64,000 nucleotides of DNA, taken from NCBI RefSeq assembly GCF_018343715.1, contig NZ_JAGYPL010000002.1, forward strand, positions 186,001 to 250,000, in the 5' to 3' direction. Positions 25,589 through 35,283 of this stretch are shown here, piece by piece. This stretch comes from Bacillus sp. FJAT-49711. Lineage in GTDB: Bacteria > Bacillota > Bacilli > Bacillales > Bacillaceae_C. How positions within the stretch are numbered: position 1 is the stretch's first letter; each line of letters begins with the position of its first letter. The notes below the pieces were generated by a model. The model saw only the letters and a program-made list of their open reading frames with translations. It ran no database searches and was not told where the DNA came from. The position numbers and the translations under genes were made by a program.

Positions 25589-26686
25589 ATGAAACAGACC
25601 TTTTTGAAGGTTCGTATCCTATTACTAATGCTTGTTTTCATCCTTGCCGTCACTGCCTGTGAACAAAAAAATGGTTTATTAGATCATCAAGCTCTAAAAG
25701 AAGATCTTTTATTACATAAATTAAATAGTGAAAGCCATAAGGAAGAGGACGATAAAACCATTATTGGCTTTTCCATGGATACATTGGCCGAGGATAGATG
25801 GCTAAGGGATCGAGAACTGTTTAGGGAAGCAGTAGAAGGCTTAGGGGCAGAAGTGAAAATTTTTGCATCAGAGGGAGATGATGCTTTACAAATTTTACAA
25901 GCAGAAACGTTGATTAATGAGGGCATTGATATATTGGTCATCGTTCCACATAATGCGGAATCAACAGCAATGATTGTCAAAAAGGCCCACTCTGCGGGGA
26001 TTAAGGTGCTGTCTTATGATCGATTAGTTCGAAATTCCGAAATCGACTTGTATGTTTCTTATGATAACGAAATGGTGGGTGAACTTCAGGCAGAAGCGAT
26101 AACTAAATTAGTTCCTAAAGGAAAGTATGTGTATATCGGCGGGGCCGAAACAGATTACAATGCCCATTTATTTAAAAAAGGTGTTTTTAATGTTCTTCAG
26201 CCCTTAATTGAAAAGGGGCATATAACCATTGTGTACGACCAGTGGTCAAAGGATTGGCTTCCTGAAAATGCATATGCCAGTATGAAAGAGGCTTTAAAAG
26301 CAAACAACAATGAAGTCGATGCCGTAATTTCCGCCAATGACGCAACTGCAGGTAAAGTCATAGAAGCATTAGCAGAACAAGGTCTCGCTGGAAAAATACC
26401 TGTTGCAGGTCAAGATGCTGATCTTGCCGGAGCACAGCGAATCGTTGAAGGTACTCAAACGATGACAGTATATAAGCCGCTCAAGGAACTAGCTAATGTA
26501 GCAGCTGAACTTGCAGTAAAGCTTGCTAAAGGGGAAGCAGTAAGTGTAGAAAGAATGGTCAATAACGGAAAATCAGAGGTACCTTCCGTGCTTCTATCTC
26601 CTATTGCTGTGGATCAAGAAAATATCGATGAAACGATCATTGCGGATGGCTTCCATACTAGACAAGAAGTATATAAAGAGAAATAA
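25589..26686 (+). CDS. Sugar-binding lipoprotein, XylF-family
   Basis: A 365-residue ABC-type binding protein with a lipoprotein signal (about 1-24; lipobox AVTAC). The type I sugar-binding fold shows in TIIGFSMDTLAEDRWLRDRE, INEGIDILVIVPHNAE, VLSYDRLVRNSEIDLYVSYDN and VISANDATAGKVIEALAEQG. It resembles the XylF-family protein at 28987 (381 residues), so the locus encodes two binding lipoproteins and only one set of ABC subunits. It starts 24 nt after the regulator gene and is likely in that operon. Possible roles are a second sugar specificity for the shared importer or a ligand carrier for the chemoreceptor. Confidence 0.85.
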   Translation: MKQTFLKVRILLLMLVFILAVTACEQKNGLLDHQALKEDLLLHKLNSESHKEEDDKTIIGFSMDTLAEDRWLRDRELFREAVEGLGAEVKIFASEGDDALQILQAETLINEGIDILVIVPHNAESTAMIVKKAHSAGIKVLSYDRLVRNSEIDLYVSYDNEMVGELQAEAITKLVPKGKYVYIGGAETDYNAHLFKKGVFNVLQPLIEKGHITIVYDQWSKDWLPENAYASMKEALKANNNEVDAVISANDATAGKVIEALAEQGLAGKIPVAGQDADLAGAQRIVEGTQTMTVYKPLKELANVAAELAVKLAKGEAVSVERMVNNGKSEVPSVLLSPIAVDQENIDETIIADGFHTRQEVYKEK

Positions 26687-26813
26687 AGTTTTAACATTAA
26701 ATTGCATAACGGGTTCTACTGTAAGAACTATTTCCTGCCCAACCATCTTGAAAAAGCTAGATTTCAGAACAAGGATTCTATAATATTATTAAAAAGGGAA
26801 AGGGGAGTTATTC

Positions 26814-28511
26814 ATGACACAAGAGGTACGTCATCATTATTATCAAGAATTAATTGATTTACAAGATGTAGAAGGGGTAGAAGCCCAAATTCGAAGTTTA
26901 CTTGAGATTCAAATCGAATCCGTTTCTGACCTAGAAAAGTGGTTAAAAGATGAAAAGAATTTAATGATTAAAATCACGGAAGCGATGACAGGTCACCAAG
27001 TCGACTTCTATCGCAACACAGAGGATGCAGAAATTAAGTCGACTTATCTTCACGATCAGCAAGTCATTCAACCACTTTTAATGACATATAAAGCTAAATT
27101 GAATGAGAAATGCTGTACGTCTCCTTATTTTAATCAATTAGATGAAAAACACTATGGCTTGATGCGACGAGTTCGCGAGTCCGAAATTAAACTGTTCAGA
27201 GAAGAAAACATTCCATTAATGGTAAGAGAGCAAGAGCTCTGTACGAAGTATAGTGAAATTATGGGAGGATTAACAGTTGAATGGGAGGGGGAGGAGAAGC
27301 CTTTTCCATTTATCCAATCCCAACTTGATCATTTAGACAGAGCAATAAGAGAAAAAGCTTATCACAAGATTGGTTCTGCTTTCCGACAAATTAAGTCCGA
27401 TATGGATGCTATTATGGACGAACTCGTTCAACTACGCCATCAAATCGCTGTAAATGCAGGCTTTGAAAATTATCGTGATTATATGTTTGTGGCTAAAAAT
27501 CGTGAGTATAGTGTCCAAGATTGTTATGACTTTCATGAAAATGTAGAAAAACATATTATTCCGGCTTGGAACAGACTTGCTGATGTTTTTAAATCCAAGC
27601 TTGGTGTCGATACATATCGCCCTTGGGATAACACGGCTAAATTAATGAAAAACCCACCATACTCCGATGTGTCTACTCTTATGGATGGCGTTTCTGAGAT
27701 TTTAGGGAAGACCGACCCATATTTTGCAGACCGTTTCGATTATATGAGAGAGAATGGGTTACTAGATCTTGGGGATCGAAAAGGAAAAAGCCCAGGTGGT
27801 TTCTGTACTCCTCTGCCTGTTTCAGGCGATACCTTTGTCTTTGCGAACTTTAGCCCATCCTTTTTCTCTCTGATCGCATTAATTCATGAAATGGGCCATG
27901 CAGTGAATGGGTATCTCGAGTTTTCAGAACACGGTCCTACAGAAGACTATCAGCACCGAATGGAAATTGCTGAACTATATTCTCATGGAATGGAATTGCT
28001 CTTATTGGATAAGTTAGATCGTTTTTATCCAGAAGAAGAAGATTTTAAGAGCGCCCAGCGTGAAGAGCTGAGACGGGCATTTACAATGTTATACGGCCCA
28101 TTGTCAGGGGATCTCTTCCAGCATTGGATGTATACAAATCCAAATCATACTGCCAAAGAGCGTGATGAAAAATACTTTGAAATCTCAAAACGCTACGGCT
28201 TAAACCCTGTCGATACATCTGGCTTGGAGGAAGAAATCGGGATGAGTTGGGCAGGCACCCTTCATTATTTCGAAGTTCCTTTCTATAATATTGAATACTC
28301 CATCTCGATGCTTGGTGCTCTACAATTACTTGAGAATTATCAAAAAAATCCAGAGCAAGCTGTCGAATCCTTTAAAAAAGGGGCGAGTGCGGACTACAAT
28401 CAATCCATCGCAGCTGTTTATGAAGAAACTGGCGTCAGTTTTGATTTTTCAGAGCCGGCCGTTAAGCGAATGGGTGAATTCCTAGAAAAAGTCATTCAAG
28501 ACATTCATTAA
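26814..28511 (+). CDS. M3 family oligoendopeptidase (PepF-like)
   Basis: A 565-residue zinc metallopeptidase of the M3/thimet family. The HExxH site is at residues 358-362 (LIALIHEMGHAVNGY), and the third ligand Glu lies in MEIAELYSHGMELL some 25 residues later. Length and the C-terminal DYNQSIAAVYEETG segment agree with M3 oligoendopeptidases, which degrade short peptides in the cytoplasm. No signal peptide. Good ribosome site (AAAGGGGAG). It sits between the sensor operon and xylFGH but has its own terminator at 28565, so it is probably a passenger rather than a member of the sugar pathway. Confidence 0.93.
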   Translation: MTQEVRHHYYQELIDLQDVEGVEAQIRSLLEIQIESVSDLEKWLKDEKNLMIKITEAMTGHQVDFYRNTEDAEIKSTYLHDQQVIQPLLMTYKAKLNEKCCTSPYFNQLDEKHYGLMRRVRESEIKLFREENIPLMVREQELCTKYSEIMGGLTVEWEGEEKPFPFIQSQLDHLDRAIREKAYHKIGSAFRQIKSDMDAIMDELVQLRHQIAVNAGFENYRDYMFVAKNREYSVQDCYDFHENVEKHIIPAWNRLADVFKSKLGVDTYRPWDNTAKLMKNPPYSDVSTLMDGVSEILGKTDPYFADRFDYMRENGLLDLGDRKGKSPGGFCTPLPVSGDTFVFANFSPSFFSLIALIHEMGHAVNGYLEFSEHGPTEDYQHRMEIAELYSHGMELLLLDKLDRFYPEEEDFKSAQREELRRAFTMLYGPLSGDLFQHWMYTNPNHTAKERDEKYFEISKRYGLNPVDTSGLEEEIGMSWAGTLHYFEVPFYNIEYSISMLGALQLLENYQKNPEQAVESFKKGASADYNQSIAAVYEETGVSFDFSEPAVKRMGEFLEKVIQDIH

Positions 28512-28564
28512 TATAGTTGAAGCACGTGGACGGTCCTTAAAGGGAACAATCGGGGCTTTGTAAA

Positions 28565-28609
28565 AAGGCACATCTAGCGGTTAATTTTAACGCTAGATGT
28601 GCCTTAATT
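28565..28609 (+). terminator. Terminator after the M3 peptidase
   Basis: Perfect 15-bp stem AAGGCACATCTAGCG (28565-28579) with CGCTAGATGTGCCTT (28591-28605), then AATTTA. Confidence 0.85.
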
Positions 28610-28757
28610 TATTTTTGTGGCAAAACTTGCTCTTAAAATTTTGCTTGTCTTTGGCTCACATGATGTGGGTCAGGAAGTCATTGCGGCGTTCATGAATGTA
28701 CTAACTAATGCAGGCGAAGCGGCAGAACGTTGCAGCCTTCGCTTCCTTCCTCATTAG

Positions 28758-28829
28758 GCGCCCAGCCCCTCAAGGTCAAATAACCTGAGTCAATAAAAGT
28801 CAAACGCGACTTTTTGCATCAGGTTATTT
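28758..28829. repeat. Partial dispersed Bacillus-type repeat with long hairpin
   Basis: GCGCCCAGCCCCTCAAGGTC (from 28758) nearly repeats GCGCCTAGCCCCTCGAGGTC in the element at 43988. It is followed by a long stem: AAATAACCTGA (28778-28788) with TCAGGTTATTT (28819-28829) and inner AAAAGTC (28795-28801) with GACTTTT (28808-28814). It appears to be a shortened copy whose loop has been replaced. It occupies much of the 475-bp gap ahead of xylF. Confidence 0.65.
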
Positions 28830-28908
28830 ATGTATCGTGGCTGAGTAGCCGCCTTCCAGTTTTTTTATAATATTAAAAAATGCCAGATGAAAGTAAGAAA
28901 TTACTATA

Positions 28909-28922
28909 AGTAAGCGTTTTTA
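28909..28922 (+). promoter_or_regulatory. cre-like CcpA operator upstream of xylF
   Basis: AGTAAGCGTTTTTA differs from the strong cre form TGTAAGCGTTTTCA at two positions. It lies 65 nt ahead of the xylF start. CcpA-mediated catabolite repression of a pentose importer is expected in Bacillaceae, so the position makes sense. Confidence 0.65.
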
Positions 28923-28986
28923 TAGGCTGACCGCATTGATATATTTAAATTGAAGTTAAATCCATATATTTGAAAGGGGTTTCAAT

Positions 28987-30132
28987 ATGAAGAAGTTTAA
29001 AGTTATGTCCGCTTTACTCGTTGCTATGCTAATGGCGTTTCTAGTAGTTGGCTGCAGTAATGATAATGCATCGAGCAGCGAAGGCAGTGATAGTGGAAAA
29101 AAAGCTAAAGGCGGCAAGGTAAACGTTGGGATTGTTTTACCTACTAAAGACGAACCAAGATGGGTGCAAGACGAAACACGTTTTAAAGATGCGTTAAAAG
29201 ATTCCGATTATACGACTGAAATTTTGTTTAGCCAAGGTTCCTCTGCTAAGGAAAAAGAAAACGTGGAAACACTTATTAGCAAAGGGATTGATGTTTTAAT
29301 TATTGCCCCGCATGATGGTGCAGCAGCTGGTGCTGCAGTAGAATCGGCAAAAAAAGACAAGATTACTGTTATTGCTTATGACCGTCTTATTACAGATACA
29401 GACGCGGTCGATTACTACGTTACATTTGATAGTGTGGCTGTAGGTGAAGCACAGGGTCAATACTTAATTGATCATGCTGGTGATGGAAAGGGCATTCCGC
29501 TATACCTTTATGCTGGTGCAGCTTCAGACAATAATGCCTTCTTATTCTTTGAAGGTGCATGGAAAGTTTTACAACCAAAAATTGCGGATGGAACGTTTGT
29601 AATTTCAAACTCAAGTGAAGCAGAAGGTCTAAAGGATAAGGCAGAACTTTCTCGCGATGAATTAGGAAAAATCCTAGGACAAGTAACGACAAACTGGGAT
29701 CCAAACGAAGCGAAAAACAAAGCTCAGACTCACTTAACAGCTGCGAGCAAAGACAAAAAAGGCGATGTGGTTATTCTTGCTCCAAATGATGGTACTTCCC
29801 GTGCGATCGCAGATGTATTTGGATCTGACCCTGATGTTTCAAAATATGTAATTACTGGTCAAGATGCTGAAAAAGCTTCTATTCAATACATTATTGATGG
29901 TAAACAATCCATGACCGTATTTAAAGACGTTCGTACACTTGTTTCAGATGCAATGGGAATGGCTATTGACATTCTGGACGGCAATACCCCTGAAACAACG
30001 GGCTCTTATGAGAACGGAAGTAAAGAAGTTCCTGCGAAACAAACAGATGTTATCGTTGTTGAACAAGAGAATGTTAAAGGGGAACTTATTGACTCCGGTT
30101 ACTACGAAGAGAGCGATTTCTCTGGACTATAA
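28987..30132 (+). CDS. xylF: D-xylose-type ABC transporter substrate-binding lipoprotein
   Basis: A 381-residue lipoprotein (lipobox LVVGC, mature N-terminal Cys about residue 23, then a Ser-rich linker). XylF features include KVNVGIVLPTKDEPRWVQDE, SKGIDVLIIAPHDGAAAG, VIAYDRLITDTDAVDYYVTFDS and NDGTSRAIADVFGSD. It captures the sugar and delivers it to XylGH. Strong ribosome site AAAGGGG before ATG. A perfect hairpin separates it from xylG, which usually raises the amount of binding protein relative to the membrane complex. A cre-like site lies upstream. Xylose specificity is by family resemblance and by the neighbouring sensor, not proven. Confidence 0.88.
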   Translation: MKKFKVMSALLVAMLMAFLVVGCSNDNASSSEGSDSGKKAKGGKVNVGIVLPTKDEPRWVQDETRFKDALKDSDYTTEILFSQGSSAKEKENVETLISKGIDVLIIAPHDGAAAGAAVESAKKDKITVIAYDRLITDTDAVDYYVTFDSVAVGEAQGQYLIDHAGDGKGIPLYLYAGAASDNNAFLFFEGAWKVLQPKIADGTFVISNSSEAEGLKDKAELSRDELGKILGQVTTNWDPNEAKNKAQTHLTAASKDKKGDVVILAPNDGTSRAIADVFGSDPDVSKYVITGQDAEKASIQYIIDGKQSMTVFKDVRTLVSDAMGMAIDILDGNTPETTGSYENGSKEVPAKQTDVIVVEQENVKGELIDSGYYEESDFSGL

Positions 30133-30160
30133 AAACGTAAATAACTAGAACAATATTTAT

Positions 30161-30192
30161 AAATAGTGATAGATGAAGGTCTATCACTATTT
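30161..30192 (+). promoter_or_regulatory. Intercistronic hairpin between xylF and xylG
   Basis: Perfect 13-bp stem AAATAGTGATAGA (30161-30173) with TCTATCACTATTT (30180-30192), 6-nt loop, no U-run. It probably protects the xylF mRNA 3' end or partly attenuates, giving more XylF than XylGH. Confidence 0.7.
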
Positions 30193-30229
30193 CCCCATTG
30201 TAATAGTTGTTTTGTTGAGGAGGAAAAAC

Positions 30230-31750
30230 ATGAGCGAATATATTCTGGAAATGAAGCAGATTACGAAGGAATTTACAGGAGTCAAGGCGCTCAGCAACGT
30301 TAATTTCAAAGTGAAGAAAGGGGAGATTCACTGCTTAGTCGGTGAAAACGGAGCAGGTAAGTCTACGCTTATGAAAGTACTTAGCGGTGTTTACCCTTAT
30401 GGGACATATGAGGGGGATATCGTATTTAATGACAAGGTTCAAAAGTTTAATAAAATCACTGACAGTGTTGAAACGGGAATCGTCATTATTTATCAAGAGC
30501 TTGCCTTATTTCCAGATCTCTCAGTTTATGAAAATATTTTTATTGGCAATGAAGTAAATCATAAAGGGGTTTTAGATTTTAACAAAACGATTGTTGAATC
30601 TAAAAACTTGCTGGAAAAGGTGAATCTAAAAGTCAATCCGGAAACGTTGATTAAAGACTTAGGAGTTGGCAAACAGCAGCTCATTGAAATTGCGAAAGCG
30701 TTAAGTAAAGATGTAAAATTGCTAATTTTAGATGAACCGACTGCTGCCCTTAATGAAGATGATAGTGAGAACCTATTAGACTTGCTGCGGGAGTTAAAAA
30801 AGCAAGGGATCACTTGCATCATGATTTCCCATAAGTTGAAGGAAGTCATTTCCATTGCGGATAAGGCGACTGTCATCCGAGATGGAGAAACGATCTGCAC
30901 GCTTGATGCTTCTAAAGGAGAAGTGAATGAGAGTGCGATTATTAAAAATATGGTTGGTAGAGAAATTGAGGATATTTATCCTAAAAGAGCGAAAAAGTCT
31001 TTAGGTGATAAAATCCTCGAGTTAAAGAATTGGAATGCCTATGATCCGCAATTAGGACGCCATGTCTCGAAAGATATCAATTTGCATGTTAGAAAAGGTG
31101 AAATTGTCGGCATTGCGGGATTAATGGGCTCTGGCCGAACAGAACTTGCGCTTAGTATTTTTGGCAACTCAAAGTCTTATAAGTTGCAAGGGGAGCTATT
31201 TGTTGGTGGACGTCGTTCCAATTTTAAACATACTAGTCAGGCTATTAAATCCGGAATTGCCTATGTTACAGAAGATCGTAAAGGAGATGGCTTGTTTTTA
31301 CTCCAGGATATTAAAAATAATATCTCCGCTGCCAACCTTAATGGAATTTCAGCAAATGGAATTATTAATCAAAATGAAGAAATCAAGATTGCTGATCATT
31401 ATAAACATTCATTAGGTATTAAAGCATCATCATTACAACAGCTAGTTGGTAATTTAAGTGGGGGTAATCAACAGAAAGTCTCATTGGGCAAATGGCTATT
31501 TGTCGGCCCTAAACTACTTATTTTAGATGAACCAACTCGAGGGATCGATGTTGGCGCTAAGTTTGAAATTTATTCAGTCATGAATGAACTAATAGATCAA
31601 GGTATGAGTATTATTATGATCTCTTCAGAACTTGGGGAGATTCTTGGAATGAGTGATCGCATCTATGTGATGGCTGAAGGTCAAATTAAAGGTGAGCTAT
31701 CATCCACGGAAGCCGATCAAGAAAAAATCATGAAACTTGCTACGCAATAG
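30230..31750 (+). CDS. xylG: Xylose-type ABC transporter, duplicated ATP-binding subunit
   Basis: A 506-residue protein with two ABC domains, as in XylG/RbsA/MglA. First domain: Walker A GENGAGKSTL near residues 38-47, signature-like LGVGKQQLIEIAKAL and Walker B LLILDEPTAAL. Second domain: degenerate Walker A GLMGSGRTELAL, full signature NLSGGNQQKVSLGKWL and Walker B LLILDEPTRGIDVGAK. It energises sugar import through XylH. The frame is open from 30173, but the ATG at 30230 follows GAGGAGGA, so this start is chosen. The stop is 12 nt before xylH. Confidence 0.93.
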   Translation: MSEYILEMKQITKEFTGVKALSNVNFKVKKGEIHCLVGENGAGKSTLMKVLSGVYPYGTYEGDIVFNDKVQKFNKITDSVETGIVIIYQELALFPDLSVYENIFIGNEVNHKGVLDFNKTIVESKNLLEKVNLKVNPETLIKDLGVGKQQLIEIAKALSKDVKLLILDEPTAALNEDDSENLLDLLRELKKQGITCIMISHKLKEVISIADKATVIRDGETICTLDASKGEVNESAIIKNMVGREIEDIYPKRAKKSLGDKILELKNWNAYDPQLGRHVSKDINLHVRKGEIVGIAGLMGSGRTELALSIFGNSKSYKLQGELFVGGRRSNFKHTSQAIKSGIAYVTEDRKGDGLFLLQDIKNNISAANLNGISANGIINQNEEIKIADHYKHSLGIKASSLQQLVGNLSGGNQQKVSLGKWLFVGPKLLILDEPTRGIDVGAKFEIYSVMNELIDQGMSIIMISSELGEILGMSDRIYVMAEGQIKGELSSTEADQEKIMKLATQ

Positions 31751-31762
31751 GAGGTTAACATT

Positions 31763-32938
31763 ATGAAACTATTGAATGAAGCGAAGCATTTAATTAAAGA
31801 TAATATTCGTGATTACGGTATGTACATTGCTTTAATTGTTATTATGGTTACATTTTCAATCCTAACAGATGGTTTATTCATGTCCTCCAGAAATATTAGC
31901 AACTTACTAGATTCTGCTGGATATATTGCCGTTTTAGCAGTAGGTGTTATGCTCGTTATTGTGATTAGACATATTGACTTGTCGATTGGTTTCTTAGCTG
32001 GATTTCTTGGAGCTATCGCGGCAATATTACTTATGCAAGTAGGGTGGCCAGTTTATATTGTTATTCCCATTATCCTTATCCTTGGAATATTTGCCGGATC
32101 GATTACAGGTTTTCTAGTAGCTAAAATAGGTATTCCCGCCTTTGTCGCAACACTTGCTGGGTGGCTTATTTATAGAGGAGCCATTCTATTAGCTACAGAA
32201 AAGACTGGAACGATCATCATTAATAATGATGCGTTTAACGCGATTGGAAATGGATTTATTCCATCACTCATGGTCATTAATGGCGTGCATCTATTATCAT
32301 TGATAGCAGGTGCCTTGGCCATCGTATTTTATATTTACAGTACGATCGCTAACAGAAGAAATAAAATAAAATATAATTTTGAAGTTGTGTCTAAGGAGAT
32401 TTTTCTTCTGCAGTTAATTTTTGTATCAGCTATTATTGGTTATATTACTTGGATCTTAGCTAGCTACAATGGATTATCCTGGACAGTTATCATTATGCTT
32501 TTAGTCGTTATGATCTATCACTTTATAACAACAAAGACTGTTGTAGGCCGGCATATTTATGCGGTCGGCAGTAACCCGGAAGCAGCGCACTTGAGTGGAA
32601 TTAACGTAAGTAAAATTACATTTCTTGTATTCGGTTCTATGGGGATGCTATCCGCATTATCAGGTATTTTATTTACTTCCCGCTTACAATCAGCTACAAC
32701 TACTGCAGGTACATTATTTGAACTGGATGCCATTGCAGCTGCCTTCGTCGGTGGTGTTTCAGCAGCGGGTGGGGTTGGGAAAGTAACAGGAGCTATTATT
32801 GGTGCTCTCGTTATGGCTACCCTTACGAACGGCATGAACTTGATGGGCGTAGGAATTGCCCCTCAATACATCATTCGTGGTGGTGTATTGGCTTTAGCAG
32901 TTATTTTTGACGTATTTACTCGTAAACAAAGAGCATAA
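31763..32938 (+). CDS. xylH: Xylose-type ABC transporter permease
   Basis: A 391-residue permease of the BPD_transp_2 (AraH/RbsC) family, close to the usual XylH length, with about 10-11 membrane segments. Family motifs include AVLAVGVMLVIVIRHIDLSI near residue 55 (the conserved G-ID-SVG-like stretch) and GRHIYAVGSNPEAAHLSGIN near residue 260, the cytoplasmic loop that contacts the ATPase. It is last of the xylFGH genes, with AGGAGG before the ATG and a terminator right after the stop. The middle loop (about 195-210, NRRNKIKY) is cytoplasmic and charged. Confidence 0.92.
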   Translation: MKLLNEAKHLIKDNIRDYGMYIALIVIMVTFSILTDGLFMSSRNISNLLDSAGYIAVLAVGVMLVIVIRHIDLSIGFLAGFLGAIAAILLMQVGWPVYIVIPIILILGIFAGSITGFLVAKIGIPAFVATLAGWLIYRGAILLATEKTGTIIINNDAFNAIGNGFIPSLMVINGVHLLSLIAGALAIVFYIYSTIANRRNKIKYNFEVVSKEIFLLQLIFVSAIIGYITWILASYNGLSWTVIIMLLVVMIYHFITTKTVVGRHIYAVGSNPEAAHLSGINVSKITFLVFGSMGMLSALSGILFTSRLQSATTTAGTLFELDAIAAAFVGGVSAAGGVGKVTGAIIGALVMATLTNGMNLMGVGIAPQYIIRGGVLALAVIFDVFTRKQRA

Positions 32939-32967
32939 ATCATGTGCGATTTTATGAGAGACAATGA

Positions 32968-33000
32968 GCCAGCTATGAAAAATAGTTGGCATATTTTTTA
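32968..33000 (+). terminator. Terminator after xylH
   Basis: GCCAGCTAT (32968-32976) pairs with ATAGTTGGC (32982-32990; one G-U pair), followed by ATATTTTTTA. It separates xylFGH from the chemoreceptor gene, though read-through is possible. Confidence 0.75.
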
Positions 33001-33069
33001 TTCTGCTACAGCTATTCACATCTCATGAGTGGTTATAAGAATATCTTTTGTTGAAATGAGGACGAACAC

Positions 33070-34764
33070 ATGATACTTTTTAATAATTTTAAAAGTTTAA
33101 GAATGAAAATTGTAGTTGGCTTCTCTCTTGTCATTTTATTGTTCGTAACCTTTGGTGTATATATCTATCATTCAGTTCACAACGTTAATACCGATACCGA
33201 AAGGATGATCAGCAAAGATCTTCAATTATTGATTGCTGGAGAACAAATGGCTGTTAGAATGGCCAACAGTATAGGGCTAGCAAGTGGTTACGTTGTATTT
33301 GGCTATAATGACAATAAAGATATATTTGAAGATGAAACACAAAAAGCACAGCATTATGAAAAGATTGTGAAGGAATTGGGTGCATCAGCTGAATTTGAGG
33401 AACTTATCCAGCGGGCTAATGATTGGAGAGAGCATGTTAACAGCGATATATTTAATGAAGTAGAATCAGGCAATAAAGAACAAGCTACTTTAAATTTAGC
33501 AATTGCGTCAAAAGAAGCCCGTAATATTATGGAGGGGTTTGAGACGATCGCAGCGGATAGTGAAGCACTAATCCAAAAGCAAGGGAACAGTATTATTAAT
33601 AATGGAAATACAACATTGTACATAGCGTTAATCGCCATTATTTTAGTCATTGTTATAAGTGTAGCCGCAGCATTCACTACTTCGACTATCATTACGACTC
33701 CTGTAAAAAAGGTAATGGAGAGATTACAATTAATTTCGAGTGGGAATCTCAGCCACGAGCCGCTAACAACGAAATCACGAGACGAAATTGCTCAGCTTGT
33801 TGCATCGACAAATGAAATGAATAAAAATATACGTAGTTTGATCAGTGAGATCAATCATGTATCCCATTCTATTTCTAAACAAAGTGAGGAGCTGACTCAA
33901 TCGGCGAATGAGGTGAATACTGGTTCATTACAAATATCTGCCACCATGCAAGAATTGGCTACCGGCACGGAAACTCAAGCTATGAGTACGAGCGAATTGG
34001 CTTCTATAATGGTATCTTTTTCTGCCACTGTCGATGAGGCTAATGAAAATGGTGAACGTATAAAGCAAGCTTCTGATCATGTGTTGCAGATGACGGACGA
34101 AGGTAGTCAATTGATGCAGGCTTCGAGTGAGCAAATGGCGAAAATTGATCAAATTGTGAATGATGCTGTTGATAAGGTAAGAGGATTAGATGAAAAATCA
34201 AATAAGATATCCAAATTAGTTTCGGTTATACGAGAGATTGCCGATCAAACGAATTTACTTGCATTGAACGCAGCAATTGAAGCCGCTAGAGCGGGAGTAC
34301 ATGGAAAAGGCTTTGCAGTAGTAGCAGATGAAGTCCGAAAACTAGCGGAACAAGTATCTGCGTCTGTGTCAGATATTACAACCATTGTAAATGACATACA
34401 AGATGAATCCAGCTTAGTTGCGGAATCGCTTGAAGACGGATATAAGGAAGTTACACAAGGAACGAGCCAAATTAAAGCAACACAGGAAACCTTTAATGGA
34501 ATTGGTGCAGCCTTAACAGAAATGACGAACAACATTCAAATTGTTTCTGAAAATATCTTAAATATTGCCCAAAGTACTAAAAAAATGGACGAATCCATAA
34601 CGGAAATTGCCACAATTTCCGAAGAATCGGCTGCAGGAGTAGGGCAAACATCAGCTTCATCTGAGCAAATTAGCAGTTCTATCGAAGAAGTAGCGAAAAA
34701 CTCCGACGACCTCGCTAAGTTAGCAGAGAACTTAAATGGTCTAGTTAATCGATTTGTTCTTTAA
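33070..34764 (+). CDS. Methyl-accepting chemotaxis protein
   Basis: A 564-residue chemoreceptor. TM1 is about residues 12-32, the extracellular four-helix-bundle-like sensor about 33-180, TM2 about 183-205, HAMP about 206-258, and the signalling coiled coil about 280-560 with the conserved tip [20 protein letters not shown] followed by [22 protein letters not shown]. It steers motility through CheA/CheW. It lies 131 bp behind xylH with AGGACG as ribosome site. Its closeness to two sugar-binding proteins suggests sugar chemotaxis, perhaps through a loaded binding protein rather than direct binding. That link is inference. Confidence 0.93.
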   Translation: MILFNNFKSLRMKIVVGFSLVILLFVTFGVYIYHSVHNVNTDTERMISKDLQLLIAGEQMAVRMANSIGLASGYVVFGYNDNKDIFEDETQKAQHYEKIVKELGASAEFEELIQRANDWREHVNSDIFNEVESGNKEQATLNLAIASKEARNIMEGFETIAADSEALIQKQGNSIINNGNTTLYIALIAIILVIVISVAAAFTTSTIITTPVKKVMERLQLISSGNLSHEPLTTKSRDEIAQLVASTNEMNKNIRSLISEINHVSHSISKQSEELTQSANEVNTGSLQISATMQELATGTETQAMSTSELASIMVSFSATVDEANENGERIKQASDHVLQMTDEGSQLMQASSEQMAKIDQIVNDAVDKVRGLDEKSNKISKLVSVIREIADQTNLLALNAAIEAARAGVHGKGFAVVADEVRKLAEQVSASVSDITTIVNDIQDESSLVAESLEDGYKEVTQGTSQIKATQETFNGIGAALTEMTNNIQIVSENILNIAQSTKKMDESITEIATISEESAAGVGQTSASSEQISSSIEEVAKNSDDLAKLAENLNGLVNRFVL

Positions 34765-34802
34765 GTAGAAATGAGTGTAATGTCTCTTCTGAAAATTTGA
34801 TG

Positions 34803-34846
34803 GAGTGCCTATGGCGTGAAAACAGCCATGTAGGACTCTTTTTTAG
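34803..34846 (+). terminator. Terminator after the chemoreceptor
   Basis: An imperfect stem pairs GAGTGCCTATGGC (from 34803) with GCCATGTAGGACTC (ending 34838), followed by a T-run. Confidence 0.6.
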
Positions 34847-35283
34847 TTTTTAGGTAGACTGCGTTAATAAACTGTAGATTGACTACCCTTCACACCTAAT
34901 ATTTAGGCAGTTAAGAGACTTTATATTTTGACGTGGGATATTTACTAGTACGGTCAGTAAAACGAAGACAACGGCCAGTAACCCCGTAATAATGACTCGT
35001 AAACTGAAAATTACTGCCAGTCAAATATCGAAATAGCAACTACGATTACATTAAAGAAAGCCCAGCCATATAGTATTCAGGACTTTTTATAAGAAAAAGA
35101 ACTATTGAGTAGAATTCCTACCTTTTTCCAGAACTTGCATAGTTTTAATGCCCTAAAATTCCAGTAAATATTTTATTCTATAAACAATAGTGGTAAACTA
35201 TAATAATAAGAATATAGTTCCTCAGGAAAAGATGTGCGAATTACATCCTTTCTTCAAATTATAGAGTAGTAAGGAAGATCGAA
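34847..35283. other. Non-coding gap before mqo
   Basis: 437 bp without a gene. It holds three copies of a short CAGTAA/CAGTCAA-type motif (34955-35020), one being the 13-mer ACGGCCAGTAACC shared with the gap at 11594. A TATAAT at 35199-35204 is a possible -10 box for mqo, with a poor -35 (TTCTAT). Confidence 0.4.
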
